A DNA stretch of 64,000 bases, from the NCBI GenBank assembly GCA_009908855.1, contig JAAAOM010000046.1, positions 1 to 64,000 on the forward strand, in the 5' to 3' direction. Position numbers and translations under genes: made by a program. Position 1 is the stretch's first letter; each line of letters begins with the position of its first letter. Shown piece by piece: positions 7,407 through 18,796 of the stretch. The DNA comes from Bacteroidota bacterium. GTDB lineage: Bacteria; Bacteroidota; Bacteroidia; Bacteroidales; JAAAOM01. The notes beneath the pieces are model-generated. The model had not been told where the DNA came from and ran no database searches. It worked only from the letters and a program-made list of their open reading frames with translations.

Positions 7407-8933
7407 TTAATCCACATTATCATGCAAATACGGATTCCGGTCGCTTAATCTGACTTTCCTCCCGCTTTCTTCGTCCTCGTCCTCATCATCTTCCAGGGTG
7501 AATTTGGAAATCTTTAATTCCTGCGAATGTTTTACATCATTTTGCACGTTTACCTGGCGGCGTATATAGGCAGGTTCGTTTTCCAACTCATCAATATTCA
7601 GCTTATTATCGGGTGTTTTATAGCGCAATTCTTTATAGGTTTCCTGGGCCTTTTTGATGCTGTGCAGCTTATTTTCGTCTTTGTTTTTAGCCGTTTTGTT
7701 ATTTTTCTCACGTGATTGAATATATTCATTGGCCATATCATTTTCACGTTCTGCCCGCAGGTCGAACTCAATGGTACGCTGGGAAACCATAAATTCATCT
7801 TTTGCCTCTTTTTCATCTTCATGCTGCGAAGCATCCTTAACCTGGAAATCACCTTTGGTTTGAATATTGTTCGGTTGTTTTTTTAATGATGATTTCATTT
7901 CGCGCTGTTCTTCCAGCGACACTTTATTTTTTTGTTTTTTGCGTGCAAACAACTCCGGAATTGAGCTGGCTTCAAAACCGGTTGCAATAACCGTAACACA
8001 TATTGAATCGCCCAGGTTATCGTCGGTACCGTTGCCCCAAATCAGATCGGCGTCACCGGCCAGGTCCTGCACATAGTCATTGATGTCGGATATTTCATCC
8101 ATGGTTATTTCGCTGTTACCGGATGTGATATTCAGCAGGATATTCTGCGCCCCTTTTATGTCGTTGTTATTCAGTAATGGCGATGACAATGCTTCCTTCA
8201 CGGCCTTCATGGCCCGGTCATCGTCCTGGGCATAGGCCGAGCCCATGATGGCCACACCACTGTTTTGCATGACCGTTTCCACATCGGCAAAATCGACGTT
8301 GATATAGCCGGGCAAGGTAATAATTTCAGCAATTCCCTTGGCTGCAATGGCCAACACATCATCGGCTTTTGAAAAGGCTTCAGAGAGTTTTAAATCGCCG
8401 TACATCTCACGTATTTTCTCATTGTTGATTACCAGTAACGAATCAACGTGCTGCTCAATCTCTGCCAGTCCTTCAATGGCCTGATTGATTCTCCGTTGGC
8501 CTTCATACCGAAAAGGAATAGTTACAATCGCTACGGTTAATATACCCAGTTCTTTGGCTGCCTTAGCGATAACCGGTGCAGCTCCTGTTCCTGTGCCACC
8601 CCCCATTCCGGCAGTAATAAATACCATTTTGGTATTGTGGGAGAGAATCTCAATCACATCATCCAGATTTTCGATGGCAGCCTGTTTACCTACCTCGGGT
8701 TTATTACCGGCGCCTCTGCCTTCGGTTAATGAGGAGCCGAGCTGTATTTTAACGGGCACCGGACTTTTCTCAAGTGCCTGCCCATCGGTATTACAAACAG
8801 CAAAATCCACGTCCCGGATACCAAGTTCACACATGTGATTAACCGCGTTTCCACCGCCTCCGCCAACACCAATTACTTTGATGATGGAAGATTTATTTTT
8901 GGGTAAATCAAAGGGCATTATCTCTTCAACCAT
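7407..8933 (-). CDS. ftsZ: Cell division GTPase FtsZ
   Basis: IKVIGVGGGGGNAVNHM, GGGTGTGAAPVIA tubulin signature. Confidence 0.97.
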   Translation of the reverse strand: MVEEIMPFDLPKNKSSIIKVIGVGGGGGNAVNHMCELGIRDVDFAVCNTDGQALEKSPVPVKIQLGSSLTEGRGAGNKPEVGKQAAIENLDDVIEILSHNTKMVFITAGMGGGTGTGAAPVIAKAAKELGILTVAIVTIPFRYEGQRRINQAIEGLAEIEQHVDSLLVINNEKIREMYGDLKLSEAFSKADDVLAIAAKGIAEIITLPGYINVDFADVETVMQNSGVAIMGSAYAQDDDRAMKAVKEALSSPLLNNNDIKGAQNILLNITSGNSEITMDEISDINDYVQDLAGDADLIWGNGTDDNLGDSICVTVIATGFEASSIPELFARKKQKNKVSLEEQREMKSSLKKQPNNIQTKGDFQVKDASQHEDEKEAKDEFMVSQRTIEFDLRAERENDMANEYIQSREKNNKTAKNKDENKLHSIKKAQETYKELRYKTPDNKLNIDELENEPAYIRRQVNVQNDVKHSQELKISKFTLEDDEDEDEESGRKVRLSDRNPYLHDNVD

Positions 8934-8963
8934 AGCTATTTTTTTTAATCGTTTGTATTCAGC

Positions 8964-10301
8964 TTACATACTGGCATCTCTTTCCTCAAAAATATCGGTA
9001 ATTGTTTTTTTCAGGGAATCGAGTATATTCTTACGCTGCTTAGTTTCTGTTGATTTATCGCTGTTTTCGTCTTCTTCTTTTTCGGGTTGTTCATTGTTGT
9101 CAACAGGTTGTTTTTCCTGTTTTTGCTCGCTACGCTGATTGTCCTGCAGGTATTCCAGTCCTTTTAACAGCAGTCCTACACTGGTAGAATACATGGGCTG
9201 ATTGATCTCCTCAACCGAGTCGCTTGCCAAATGTTCATGCGGAAATCCGATGCGCACATCCATGCCCACCCTGAATTTCATGAGCTGTGATAGATGCTTG
9301 AGCATAGACCCACCGCCGGTTATTACAATACCTGCACTTAGTTTGTCCATATAATCGGAGTTTTCGATCTCAAACATAACGGCGTCAATTATCTCTTCCA
9401 TTCTCGACTGGATAATATAGGCCAGGCTTTTGAATGAGATTTCTTTGGGCTCTCTGCCGCTTATGCCGGGGATGGTCACCACTTTATCTTCAGGAGCCAG
9501 GTCTCCCAGGGCAGAACCGAATTGTGTTTTCAGCGATTCGGCCTGACGCAACAAAATGGAACAACCTTCTTTTATATCTTTGGTGATCACATTGCCACCA
9601 AAAGGAATCACTGCTGTATGACGTATGATATTATCGTAATAAACGGCTACATCAGTTGTTCCGCCACCAATATCGATCAGGGCTACTCCCGCTTCCTTCT
9701 CATCTTCAGTCAGTACCGCCTCCGCCGATGCCAGTGGTTCCAATACCAGGCTGTTCACTTTCAGTCCCACGCGGTTAATACAACGCGTGATATTTTTGGC
9801 CGAAGCGATTTGTCCGATCACAATGTGAAAATTACCTTCCAGGCGGCGGCCCGACATGCCAATGGGATTCTTTACACCGGTTTCATTATCAACAATAAAA
9901 CTTTGCGGGAGTACATGAATAATTTCCTCGCCAATATCCACGGGGATTTTGTACATGTCGGCAATCAGGTTTTTAATATCTTCATGCTTGATCTCAATGT
10001 CCGTGGATTCCCGATTGATATATCCGCGATTTTTGATGCTTCGGATATGTTGGCCTGCGATACCAACGAATACATCAGAAAATAAAACCTCAGACTGATC
10101 CTGCACATCCTGCACCGTTCGGGCAATGGCATTAACGGTTTCTTCAATATTGAGTACCACACCACGTTTTACACCTTTGGAGGGGGTTTTGCTCATACCC
10201 ATTATCTTCAGTTTCCCGTTCTCGTTAATTTGACCTACTGTAGCAACAATCTTTGTTGTTCCTATGTCGATGGCTGCTATGAATTTATCCTTTATATGCA
10301 T
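8964..10301 (-). CDS. ftsA: Cell division protein FtsA
   Basis: AAIDIGTTKIVATVG; actin-like motifs; adjacent to ftsZ. Confidence 0.95.
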   Translation of the reverse strand: MHIKDKFIAAIDIGTTKIVATVGQINENGKLKIMGMSKTPSKGVKRGVVLNIEETVNAIARTVQDVQDQSEVLFSDVFVGIAGQHIRSIKNRGYINRESTDIEIKHEDIKNLIADMYKIPVDIGEEIIHVLPQSFIVDNETGVKNPIGMSGRRLEGNFHIVIGQIASAKNITRCINRVGLKVNSLVLEPLASAEAVLTEDEKEAGVALIDIGGGTTDVAVYYDNIIRHTAVIPFGGNVITKDIKEGCSILLRQAESLKTQFGSALGDLAPEDKVVTIPGISGREPKEISFKSLAYIIQSRMEEIIDAVMFEIENSDYMDKLSAGIVITGGGSMLKHLSQLMKFRVGMDVRIGFPHEHLASDSVEEINQPMYSTSVGLLLKGLEYLQDNQRSEQKQEKQPVDNNEQPEKEEDENSDKSTETKQRKNILDSLKKTITDIFEERDASM

Positions 10302-10322
10302 GAGTATGGTGTATTTATTATT

Positions 10323-11105
10323 TCAAGATTCTGAACAAATTATTTGATTGTCATATTTGAGATTAATCCGCAAATATTTATTCCATCCTATATTATTAAA
10401 ACCTTTCAGGTATAATACTTTAAGTTTTTTGAATTTTTGCTGAAAGTTATCAACAGTGCCCAGCTCAATAATATGAGGCCCAATGCGGGGTATAATCTCG
10501 AATTCGTTGTTATGGGCGGCATATATTTGAACAATCTGAGACTGCCAGAAATCGTCATACGCAACGAATTTGGCCAGCTTATATGCGTCCACCAATGCTT
10601 TGGATGCATTGGGCAATTCGGTAATATGGACACCGGAATGAGGTTCTATGTCATCGGGTATTTGTCCGTTGATAACTAAAATATGTGCTGTATACCTTGT
10701 ACTGATGGGTAAAATTCTGCCATCTTTATCGATGTAAAAACTATTACCCGCCTGATTAATCACCCGTACCATCGGATCGCGTTGTACCAATTCAATGGTC
10801 AGGTTACCATGCGATGATTTATAGGCTTCGGCACTCAGCACATAAGGTTGTTGCTCAAAAAACAGTTCCAGATGATGCGTATTAATTTCATTCATGGGTG
10901 TACCCGGTAAACTAAGCTGATTGGCCTGGATTAGTTTTTGCAGATCATCAAGATGCAGGAATCGATGTTTCATGCTGTCATTAATGACAATATCCACATC
11001 CCTGCAATTAACAAGCGCTGATTTGTCTGACACGAAGCCCAGGCTGAAGAACAGATAGGCTGCCAGCAATAATGTACCTGCTATGGTTTTGATCTTATTG
11101 TTCAT
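10323..11105 (-). CDS. ftsQ: Cell division protein FtsQ/DivIB
   Basis: Single TM, POTRA-like region, synteny murC-ftsQ-ftsA. Confidence 0.8.
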   Translation of the reverse strand: MNNKIKTIAGTLLLAAYLFFSLGFVSDKSALVNCRDVDIVINDSMKHRFLHLDDLQKLIQANQLSLPGTPMNEINTHHLELFFEQQPYVLSAEAYKSSHGNLTIELVQRDPMVRVINQAGNSFYIDKDGRILPISTRYTAHILVINGQIPDDIEPHSGVHITELPNASKALVDAYKLAKFVAYDDFWQSQIVQIYAAHNNEFEIIPRIGPHIIELGTVDNFQQKFKKLKVLYLKGFNNIGWNKYLRINLKYDNQIICSES

Positions 11106-12483
11106 GTTGTTGTAATAATATATTTCTGATGGGTTCCACTTCCTTGTCTATATCCCCGGCACCTAGTGTTAACAATATATTTAATTGTTTGCGCTCTTTT
11201 ATTTCTTCCACCAAATCAGTTTTGGCTATTAGTTTTTTATGTTCGAGACTTACTTTATTTAATATCAGTTGCGATGTTACCCCAGGAATGGGTAATTCAC
11301 GAGCCGGATAAATATCCAGAAGGATCAGATCATCAAGCAAAGACAAGCTTTCGGCGAACCCATCTGCAAAATCGCGTGTACGTGAGTATAAATGGGGTTG
11401 AAAAATACCGGTTATATGCCGTCCGGGATAAAGCGCACGAACCGATTTGATGATAGCCTCCAATTCTTTTGGATGGTGTGCATAGTCGTCAATAAAAACC
11501 AACTGATCGGTATTGATCTGATAATCGAACCGTCTCCGGATACCCTCGAAACCCCGGAAGTTTTTTTCAATTTCTGTTGCAGGAACTCCCGCCAGAGTTG
11601 CGGCAGCCACGGCAGCCACTGCATTTTCCACATTTACAAGTCCTTTTAATTCCAGGCTTATGTTTTTTACCGTTGATTCAGGTGTTTGCACACCAAATGT
11701 ATAGGTTCCCTGATGTAAGCTGATAGTAAGCGCATAAAAATCTGCTTTTTCATTATTTAAGCTGTAGGTGTACTGTTTAACCTGTTCATTTTGCAATTTG
11801 AGATCAAGGCCATATTTATGCAGTAATATGCCGCCGGGTACGATCTGATTTACAAACTGATTGAATGAATCGTGCATGAAATTTTTGCCGCCATATATAT
11901 CCAGGTGATCGGGGTCCATGGCTGTAACTATTCCCAACCATGGATGAAGCTGCAGGAATGAACGGTCGTATTCATCGGCCTCGACAACTACAAGGTCACT
12001 GCTTTTGGATACAATGAAATTGCTATTAAAATTTTTCACAATGCCACCCAGGAAGGCGCTGCAGTCTTTCTGTGATGTATGAAGCAGATAGGCAATCATG
12101 GATGAAACGGTTGTTTTACCATGTGTTCCGGCCACGGCAATGCCTTTTTTGTCCATTAATATGGCACCCAGTATTTGCGAACGTTTTTTAACCTCAAAAC
12201 GATTATTTTGTAAATAATTCAACTCCTTATGCGTTTTGGGAATGGCCGGTGTGTAAATTACCAATGTTTGGTCAGGGTTTTTAAAAGATGCAGGAATTTT
12301 ATGTATATCATCGGTAAAATGAATATCCATACCTTCTTTTTTCAATTCTTTTGTTAGTTGGGTATCCACGCGATCGTAGCCGGCAATATTTTTGCCCAAT
12401 GTTTTGAAATAGCGTGCCAGGGCGCTCATGCCGATTCCGCCGATGCCAATAAAATAGATATTATGGAATTTATCTGTATTCAC
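11095..12483 (-). CDS. murC: UDP-N-acetylmuramate--L-alanine ligase
   Basis: YFIGIGGIGMSALARYF, AGTHGKTTVSSM. Confidence 0.96.
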   Translation of the reverse strand: MNTDKFHNIYFIGIGGIGMSALARYFKTLGKNIAGYDRVDTQLTKELKKEGMDIHFTDDIHKIPASFKNPDQTLVIYTPAIPKTHKELNYLQNNRFEVKKRSQILGAILMDKKGIAVAGTHGKTTVSSMIAYLLHTSQKDCSAFLGGIVKNFNSNFIVSKSSDLVVVEADEYDRSFLQLHPWLGIVTAMDPDHLDIYGGKNFMHDSFNQFVNQIVPGGILLHKYGLDLKLQNEQVKQYTYSLNNEKADFYALTISLHQGTYTFGVQTPESTVKNISLELKGLVNVENAVAAVAAATLAGVPATEIEKNFRGFEGIRRRFDYQINTDQLVFIDDYAHHPKELEAIIKSVRALYPGRHITGIFQPHLYSRTRDFADGFAESLSLLDDLILLDIYPARELPIPGVTSQLILNKVSLEHKKLIAKTDLVEEIKERKQLNILLTLGAGDIDKEVEPIRNILLQQHEQ

Positions 12484-13586
12484 TACTTCAGCACTTTATA
12501 AATTTCATCTACAATGTCTTTGGCGGCATCGGGTTTTCCCATTTTGCCGCAGTTTATTGCCAATTCATCGCGCATATCTTTGTTTGCTAATAATGCTTCA
12601 ATTTGGGGTAACAGTTTTTCTTTTGCTTCAGGGTCTTTCACCATGATGGCAGCCTTTTGGTTCACCAGGGCTTGTGCATTTTTGGTCTGATGATCTTCAG
12701 CCACATTGGGCGAAGGAATGAGCACACAGGCCTTACCCAATGCCTGTAGCTCTGATATTGTCCCGGCACCTGCACGGGAAACCACAATGGATGAGATATG
12801 GTAGGCCAGGTCCATGCGGGCAATGAAATCGCATATTTTCAGATTTTGATGCGCTGTTTTTTGTGCCATTGCGCCTGCCTGTTCAAAATACAGCTTACCG
12901 GTCTGCCAAATAATATGGGCATTTAGCTGTGCCAGTTTTTCCAGGTTATGCAATACCGCTTCGTTTATTGAACGGGCTCCCAAACTGCCACCCAGGATTA
13001 ATACCACCGGGATTTCATTGGGTATATCAAAATGTTTACGCGCTTCAATTTTATTGATGTCATAGAGAATATCCTGTCGTATCGGGTTACCGGTGATCAC
13101 AATTTTATCTTTTGGGAAATATTTTTCCATGTTGCTATAAGCCACGCAAATCACTTTTGCTTTTTGTGCCAACAATTTGTTGGTAACACCGGCATACGAG
13201 TTCTGTTCCTGCAAAACAGTTGGTATTCCTTTGCTGTTAGCCATTCTGAGCACCGGTCCGCTGGCATACCCGCCAACACCAATTGCCACATCGGGTTTGA
13301 AACGGGAAATTATTTTTTTTGCTTTTCTGAGGCTTTTGAACAATTTATAAATAACCACCAGGTTTTTAAGAGTTATTTTACGTTGGAAACCTGCTACGGG
13401 TAGGCCCACTATTTCATATCCGGCAGCCGGCACACGATCCATTTCCATCCGGTTGGCCGCACCCACAAACAATATCTCTGTTTCGGGCTCGCGTTTACGG
13501 AGCTCGTTGGCAATGGATATGGCCGGGAATATGTGGCCACCTGTACCACCTCCGCTAATGATTATTTTCTTTGCTTGCCTACTCAT
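12483..13586 (-). CDS. murG: UDP-GlcNAc--(pyrophosphoryl-undecaprenol) N-acetylglucosaminyltransferase
   Basis: ISGGGTGGHIFPAISIA; GGSLGARSINEAV. Confidence 0.96.
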   Translation of the reverse strand: MSRQAKKIIISGGGTGGHIFPAISIANELRKREPETEILFVGAANRMEMDRVPAAGYEIVGLPVAGFQRKITLKNLVVIYKLFKSLRKAKKIISRFKPDVAIGVGGYASGPVLRMANSKGIPTVLQEQNSYAGVTNKLLAQKAKVICVAYSNMEKYFPKDKIVITGNPIRQDILYDINKIEARKHFDIPNEIPVVLILGGSLGARSINEAVLHNLEKLAQLNAHIIWQTGKLYFEQAGAMAQKTAHQNLKICDFIARMDLAYHISSIVVSRAGAGTISELQALGKACVLIPSPNVAEDHQTKNAQALVNQKAAIMVKDPEAKEKLLPQIEALLANKDMRDELAINCGKMGKPDAAKDIVDEIYKVLK

Positions 13587-14724
13587 TGTCGGTATTTTCT
13601 TGTTCGTTTATTCCCCAACTGGTACTTAATATCATACCTAATGCAATGCAGGTGAACATCACTGATGTCCCGCCCATGCTTACCAATGGCAGCGTTTGTC
13701 CGGTAACAGGCAGCAGATTCACGGCAACGGCCATATTGGTCATGGCCTGGAAAACCAGGAGCATGGTAAGCCCCATGGCCAGGAAGGCCGGAAAAGTTCG
13801 GTTGCTTTTTCTAACTATCATCCCTGCCCTGAACAACAGATACAGGTACAGCAGCATAACAAACAGACCGCCTAGGAGCCCGTATTCTTCGAGTATGATG
13901 GCATAAATAAAATCGGAGTAGGGATGGGGTAAAAAATTCCGTTGTGTACTCTTGCCTGGACCTTTACCGATGACACCACCTGTTGCAATGGCTATTTTGG
14001 ATTGTTCTGCCTGGTAATTTTCTTCGCTCTCACCGGAGACATAACTTTCGATTCGGTTTTTCCAGGTACCTATGCGGCCTTCACGATTGGTTGAGAGAGC
14101 CACAACAATAAATACGCCTAATAGCACAGCAGCAATCCCGTTTAATGCAACCAAATATTTAACACTTACCCGCCCTACAAACATGAGTATCATGGATGTA
14201 CCAAAAAGCAATATAGCTGTTGAAAAGTCGGCAGGCAGAATAAGCAGGCATATAAGCACAACCGGGATTATGATGGGTAAGAATGCGGATGAATATTCCT
14301 TTATCTGATGTTGTTTTTGGGATAATATTCGGGCCAGATACATCATGAGCGCAAGCTTGGCAAAATCGGATGTCTGGAATGTAAGACCGATGCCCGGAAG
14401 GGTAAGCCAACGGGACGCTTCATTTACACTGGTTCCCATTAATAATGTTACCAATAATAGGGGTACGGCCAGGTAGATAAACAGTTGAGATATCCTTGAG
14501 AAATATTTATAGGGTATCTGATGTATGATGAACACAATGGTAAGTCCCAGAAATAAATAGAAACCATGCTTTAGAATATAATAGGTTGTATCACCCTGCT
14601 GGTAGCGGTATGCCAATGTCCCTGTCGAGCTGTAAACAGCCAGCAGAGAGATCAGGGAAAGTAAAAGTATTACCATCCAGATGATCTTATCGCCTCTAAA
14701 ATATTTGCGAATGGTTTCAAACAT
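13579..14724 (-). CDS. ftsW: FtsW/RodA/SpoVE family lipid II polymerase
   Basis: SEDS polytopic pattern, LLPVTGQTLPLVSMGGTS. Confidence 0.93.
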   Translation of the reverse strand: MFETIRKYFRGDKIIWMVILLLSLISLLAVYSSTGTLAYRYQQGDTTYYILKHGFYLFLGLTIVFIIHQIPYKYFSRISQLFIYLAVPLLLVTLLMGTSVNEASRWLTLPGIGLTFQTSDFAKLALMMYLARILSQKQHQIKEYSSAFLPIIIPVVLICLLILPADFSTAILLFGTSMILMFVGRVSVKYLVALNGIAAVLLGVFIVVALSTNREGRIGTWKNRIESYVSGESEENYQAEQSKIAIATGGVIGKGPGKSTQRNFLPHPYSDFIYAIILEEYGLLGGLFVMLLYLYLLFRAGMIVRKSNRTFPAFLAMGLTMLLVFQAMTNMAVAVNLLPVTGQTLPLVSMGGTSVMFTCIALGMILSTSWGINEQENTDNE

Positions 14725-14744
14725 ATCAGGAATATAAAATCATA

Positions 14745-16085
14745 TTATAACTGTCTTACACAATCTTTAAATTGTCTGCCCCGGTCTTCGTAATTTTCAA
14801 AAAGGTCAAAGCTGGCGCAAGCTGGTGAAAGTAGCACTACATCACCCTTTTGCCCTAATTTGTAGGCTTCACTTACGGCCTCTTTCATGGTGTTGGCATC
14901 AATAATTGTGGTTATTCTGCCGTCAAAAGCTTTTTTAATTTTAGCATTGTTTTTACCCAGGCAAATAATGGCTTTTACTTTTTTGGAAACCAATTCGTTT
15001 AACATGGCATAGTCATTGCCTTTGTCTACGCCACCGGCAATCCATATTATGGGATTGGTAATGGATTCAAGTGCATACCAGGTTGAATTGATATTGGTGG
15101 CTTTTGAATCATTAATAAATTCCATGCCGTGCACTTTGATGAACCGTTCCAGGCGATGTTCAACACCCATAAAATCGGCCAGGCTTTCGCGTATCACTTT
15201 TTTCCGGATTCGCAGGATGTTTCCGGCAATGCCGGCTGCCATTGAGTTGTAAGTATTATGGCGTCCCTTCAGGGCCAGTTCGTCGAGTGACATGGAAAAG
15301 TCGACCTCGTCGAATTCAATTTTCATGGTATTGTCCTGAACATAAGCGCCCTCCTGTTTCTTATCGCCCATTGTAAAGCCTAACTGGCGGGCTTTGGTTA
15401 CAATTCTTTCCAACTCGGTAATGGTGATCTGATCATCGGAACAATAAATAAAAAACTCATCTTGTGTCAGGTTATTGGTTATTCTGAATTTTGAATCGAT
15501 ATAATCCTGCATGGTCAGATAGCGGTCAAGATGATCGGGTGTAATATTAAGCAGGATGGCAATATCGGCTTTGAAATCCTGCATGTGATCGAGCTGAAAG
15601 CTGCTAAGTTCCAGTACATAATAATCGTAGTGTTGAGTAGCCACCTGCATGGCAAAACTTTTACCCACATTTCCTGCCATTCCTGCGTTTAAACCGGCTT
15701 TTCTGAGCATGTGATGGATGAGCGAGGTGGTGGTGGTTTTGCCGTTACTACCGGTTATGCATATTTTTTTGGCTTTTGTATATCGGGCTGCAAATTCAAT
15801 TTCAGAGATTACAGGTATTTGTTTTTTATTGATCTGCTTAAGAATTTCTACCCAATCGGGTACACCCGGGCTCTTAATAATCTCATTGGCATTCAGTATA
15901 TGTCTTTGTGTATGTTGTTCTTCTTCAAAAGGGATCTCGTATTTATGCAATATTTCTTTGTAATAGGGTTTGATTTTGCCTCCGTCGGAAACAAAAACAT
16001 CGAAATCCTGTATTTTGGCAAGTACAGCGGCACCTGTTCCGCTTTCTCCTGCACCGATAATAACTATTCGTTTTCTTTTTTCCAT
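14745..16085 (-). CDS. murD: UDP-N-acetylmuramoylalanine--D-glutamate ligase
   Basis: ITGSNGKTTTTSLIHHML; LLSPACASFDLFENYEDRG. Confidence 0.95.
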   Translation of the reverse strand: MEKRKRIVIIGAGESGTGAAVLAKIQDFDVFVSDGGKIKPYYKEILHKYEIPFEEEQHTQRHILNANEIIKSPGVPDWVEILKQINKKQIPVISEIEFAARYTKAKKICITGSNGKTTTTSLIHHMLRKAGLNAGMAGNVGKSFAMQVATQHYDYYVLELSSFQLDHMQDFKADIAILLNITPDHLDRYLTMQDYIDSKFRITNNLTQDEFFIYCSDDQITITELERIVTKARQLGFTMGDKKQEGAYVQDNTMKIEFDEVDFSMSLDELALKGRHNTYNSMAAGIAGNILRIRKKVIRESLADFMGVEHRLERFIKVHGMEFINDSKATNINSTWYALESITNPIIWIAGGVDKGNDYAMLNELVSKKVKAIICLGKNNAKIKKAFDGRITTIIDANTMKEAVSEAYKLGQKGDVVLLSPACASFDLFENYEDRGRQFKDCVRQL

Positions 16086-16088
16086 GTG

Positions 16089-17336
16089 CTATCTGATTTT
16101 TAGTGTGACAATGGTTACTACTGCCAGCAGGATACCAATAATCCAAAAACGGGTTACGATTTTGGGTTCAGGATATCCTTTAACCTGGTAATGATGGTGT
16201 AAAGGAGCCATTTTAAATATGCGCCTGCCTTCACCAAATTTTCGTTTTGTATATTTGAAATATCCCACCTGCATCATAACTGACAGGCTTTCGACCAGAA
16301 AGATGCCGCATAAAATGGGAATCAATAATTCTTTGCGTATGAGAACCGAATAAACGGCAATAATCCCACCGATTGAAAGGCTTCCGGTATCACCCATGAA
16401 TACTTGTGCAGGATAGGAATTATACCACAGAAAGCCGATCAGCGCTCCGATTACGGCGCTCATAAACACCACCAGCTCACCGGTATGAGGGATATACATG
16501 ATACTCAGGTAGTCGGCGAATATAAAGTTACCCGAGAGGTATGCCAGCACGCCCAGGGTAATTCCCATAGAGGCCGATGTTCCTGCGGCCAGTCCGTCAA
16601 GGCCATCGGTCATATTGGCCCCGTTTGATACGGCGGTAACTATGATGATCACTGCAAATATCACGACTATCCACGCCCTGTCTTTTGCCTTGCTGTCCAT
16701 AAACCAGAGGAGTTTTGAATAGTCGAATTCGTTATTCTTGAAGAACGGAATATTTACTTTGGTTGATTTAATATCGCGGGTAATAAATATTTCTTTGAAT
16801 TCTCCTTCTTCAACCACTACTTTTTTGATGGGTTGGCTGTTTTCGTCCAATACTTTTTCACGGATAACAATATCAGGGTGAAAGTAAATGACGGCGCCCA
16901 CAAATAAACCAAGCATTACCTGGCCCAGTATTTTTAACTTACCTTCCAGCCCTTTTTTATTTTTCTTAAAAACTTTGATGTAATCATCGGCAAATCCTAC
17001 CAAACCAAGCCAGATGGTGGTAACCAGCATAAGGATGATGTAAATATTTAGCAATTCACCAAATAACAGGGCTGGTATAAGAATAGAACCCAGGATAATT
17101 AATCCACCCATAGTGGGAGTACCTTTTTTTTGCATTTGGCCTTCGAGTCCTAAATCCCTGATTGACTCACCAATTTGTGCTTTTTGAAGGATGCGGATGA
17201 TTTTTTTTCCGAACAGGGCTGATATGAGCAATGAGGTAATAATAGCCATAGCCGAGCGGAATGAGAGATACTGAAAAAGTCCGGCCCCCGGCAGGTCATA
17301 AGCTTCATGAAGGTATGTAAATAAATAATAAAGCAT
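16089..17336 (-). CDS. mraY: Phospho-N-acetylmuramoyl-pentapeptide transferase
   Basis: [54 protein letters not shown]. Confidence 0.97.
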   Translation of the reverse strand: MLYYLFTYLHEAYDLPGAGLFQYLSFRSAMAIITSLLISALFGKKIIRILQKAQIGESIRDLGLEGQMQKKGTPTMGGLIILGSILIPALLFGELLNIYIILMLVTTIWLGLVGFADDYIKVFKKNKKGLEGKLKILGQVMLGLFVGAVIYFHPDIVIREKVLDENSQPIKKVVVEEGEFKEIFITRDIKSTKVNIPFFKNNEFDYSKLLWFMDSKAKDRAWIVVIFAVIIIVTAVSNGANMTDGLDGLAAGTSASMGITLGVLAYLSGNFIFADYLSIMYIPHTGELVVFMSAVIGALIGFLWYNSYPAQVFMGDTGSLSIGGIIAVYSVLIRKELLIPILCGIFLVESLSVMMQVGYFKYTKRKFGEGRRIFKMAPLHHHYQVKGYPEPKIVTRFWIIGILLAVVTIVTLKIR

Positions 17337-17340
17337 ATTA

Positions 17341-18795
17341 TTATAGGTTTAAACAAGCTTGTAAAATTTCTTTATCATCAAAAGGATACCGCGTTCCTTT
17401 AACTTCCTGGTATGTTTCATGCCCTTTACCTGCCACCAATACTATATCGCCCTGTTGAGCCAGCATGCATGCTGTATGTATGGCTTCTTTTCGGTTGGCA
17501 ATGGCAATCACCCTTGCTGTGTATTCAGCCGGGACCCCTTTGCGCATGTCATTGATAATTTCTTCGGGGTCTTCGTCCCTGGGATTATCCGATGTAAGTA
17601 TTACTTTGGTACTGTTTATTACCGAAACTTTGGCCATGTCAGGGCGTTTTGCCTTATCACGATTACCTCCTGCACCAATTACGGTTATTAGTTGTTTACT
17701 GCCATTTCTGATCTGGTTGATGGTGTTAAGCACATTCAATAAAGCGTCTGGTGTATGCGCATAATCAATAATCCCGGTTACCCCGTTTTCGTTTTTGAAA
17801 TATTCGAGTCGGCCTCTTACCGGGTCCAGCAAACTGATATTTTTAAGCACTTCCTGCTCGGGTTGACCAAGCTCCAATGCGCAACCATAAACGGCCAACA
17901 CATTATAAGCATTAAACAGGCCTGCAAATTTTGTCCATAGTTCGTGTCCGCCTATTGACAGTAGCATTCCGTCGAAATGATTCTCCATAATCCTGAGCTT
18001 GTAATCGGATATGGATCTGAGACTGTATGTTTTTTTCCCGGCCCGGGTATTTTGCAGCATCACCCTTCCGTTTTTATCGTCTGTATTGGACAGTGCAAAT
18101 GCAGTTTCCGGCAGGTGATCAAAGAACATCTTTTTGGCTTCAAGGTATTCTCTGAATGTATGGTGATAATCCAAATGATCATGTGTGATGTTGGTAAATA
18201 TGCCACCACGGAATGTAAGGCCGGCGATGCGTTGTTGATGAATGGCATGCGAACTCACTTCCATAAAACAGAATTCACAACCTTTGACGGCCATATCGTT
18301 TAACAGGCGATTGATTTGTATGGCGTCGGGGGTGGTATGCGTGGCGTCAACGATCGTTCCGTCGATCAAATTTTCAACAGTGGATAATAATCCGGATTTA
18401 TAGCCCAACTTTTGGAAAAGGTTATACAATAAGGTGACTACGGTTGTTTTGCCATTGGTACCGGTTACACCCACCAATTTTATTTTTCCTGACGGGTTAT
18501 CATAGTAGTTGGATGCTGCAGTTCCAAGTGCTTTTTTGGCATCTTCCACCTGTATATAGGTGATGTTTCCATGATTCCGGGCTGGTAAATTTTCACATAA
18601 AACAGCATCCGCACCCTGCGCAATGGTTTTATCGATGAAATCGTGTCCATCGACCTGGGTACCACGGGTAGCTATAAACAGGCATTTTTCCTTAACCTCG
18701 CGTGAATCAAAGGTAATTTGGCCAATGGGTATATTTTCCCGGCCAATGATTTTCACCGGCTCAATACCTTGTAATATGTCGGATAATCTTTTCAT
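17341..18795 (-). CDS. murE: UDP-MurNAc-tripeptide synthetase
   Basis: [31 protein letters not shown]. Confidence 0.95.
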   Translation of the reverse strand: MKRLSDILQGIEPVKIIGRENIPIGQITFDSREVKEKCLFIATRGTQVDGHDFIDKTIAQGADAVLCENLPARNHGNITYIQVEDAKKALGTAASNYYDNPSGKIKLVGVTGTNGKTTVVTLLYNLFQKLGYKSGLLSTVENLIDGTIVDATHTTPDAIQINRLLNDMAVKGCEFCFMEVSSHAIHQQRIAGLTFRGGIFTNITHDHLDYHHTFREYLEAKKMFFDHLPETAFALSNTDDKNGRVMLQNTRAGKKTYSLRSISDYKLRIMENHFDGMLLSIGGHELWTKFAGLFNAYNVLAVYGCALELGQPEQEVLKNISLLDPVRGRLEYFKNENGVTGIIDYAHTPDALLNVLNTINQIRNGSKQLITVIGAGGNRDKAKRPDMAKVSVINSTKVILTSDNPRDEDPEEIINDMRKGVPAEYTARVIAIANRKEAIHTACMLAQQGDIVLVAGKGHETYQEVKGTRYPFDDKEILQACLNL

Positions 18796-18796
18796 G

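Noticed and set aside
7867-8838. Plus-strand ORFs (69, 117 aa) opposite ftsZ
   Set aside because: Antisense shadow ORFs of a highly conserved gene; no homology-like features.
9522-10085. 187-aa plus-strand ORF opposite ftsA
   Set aside because: Shadow ORF caused by the codon usage of ftsA; FtsA is unambiguous on the minus strand.
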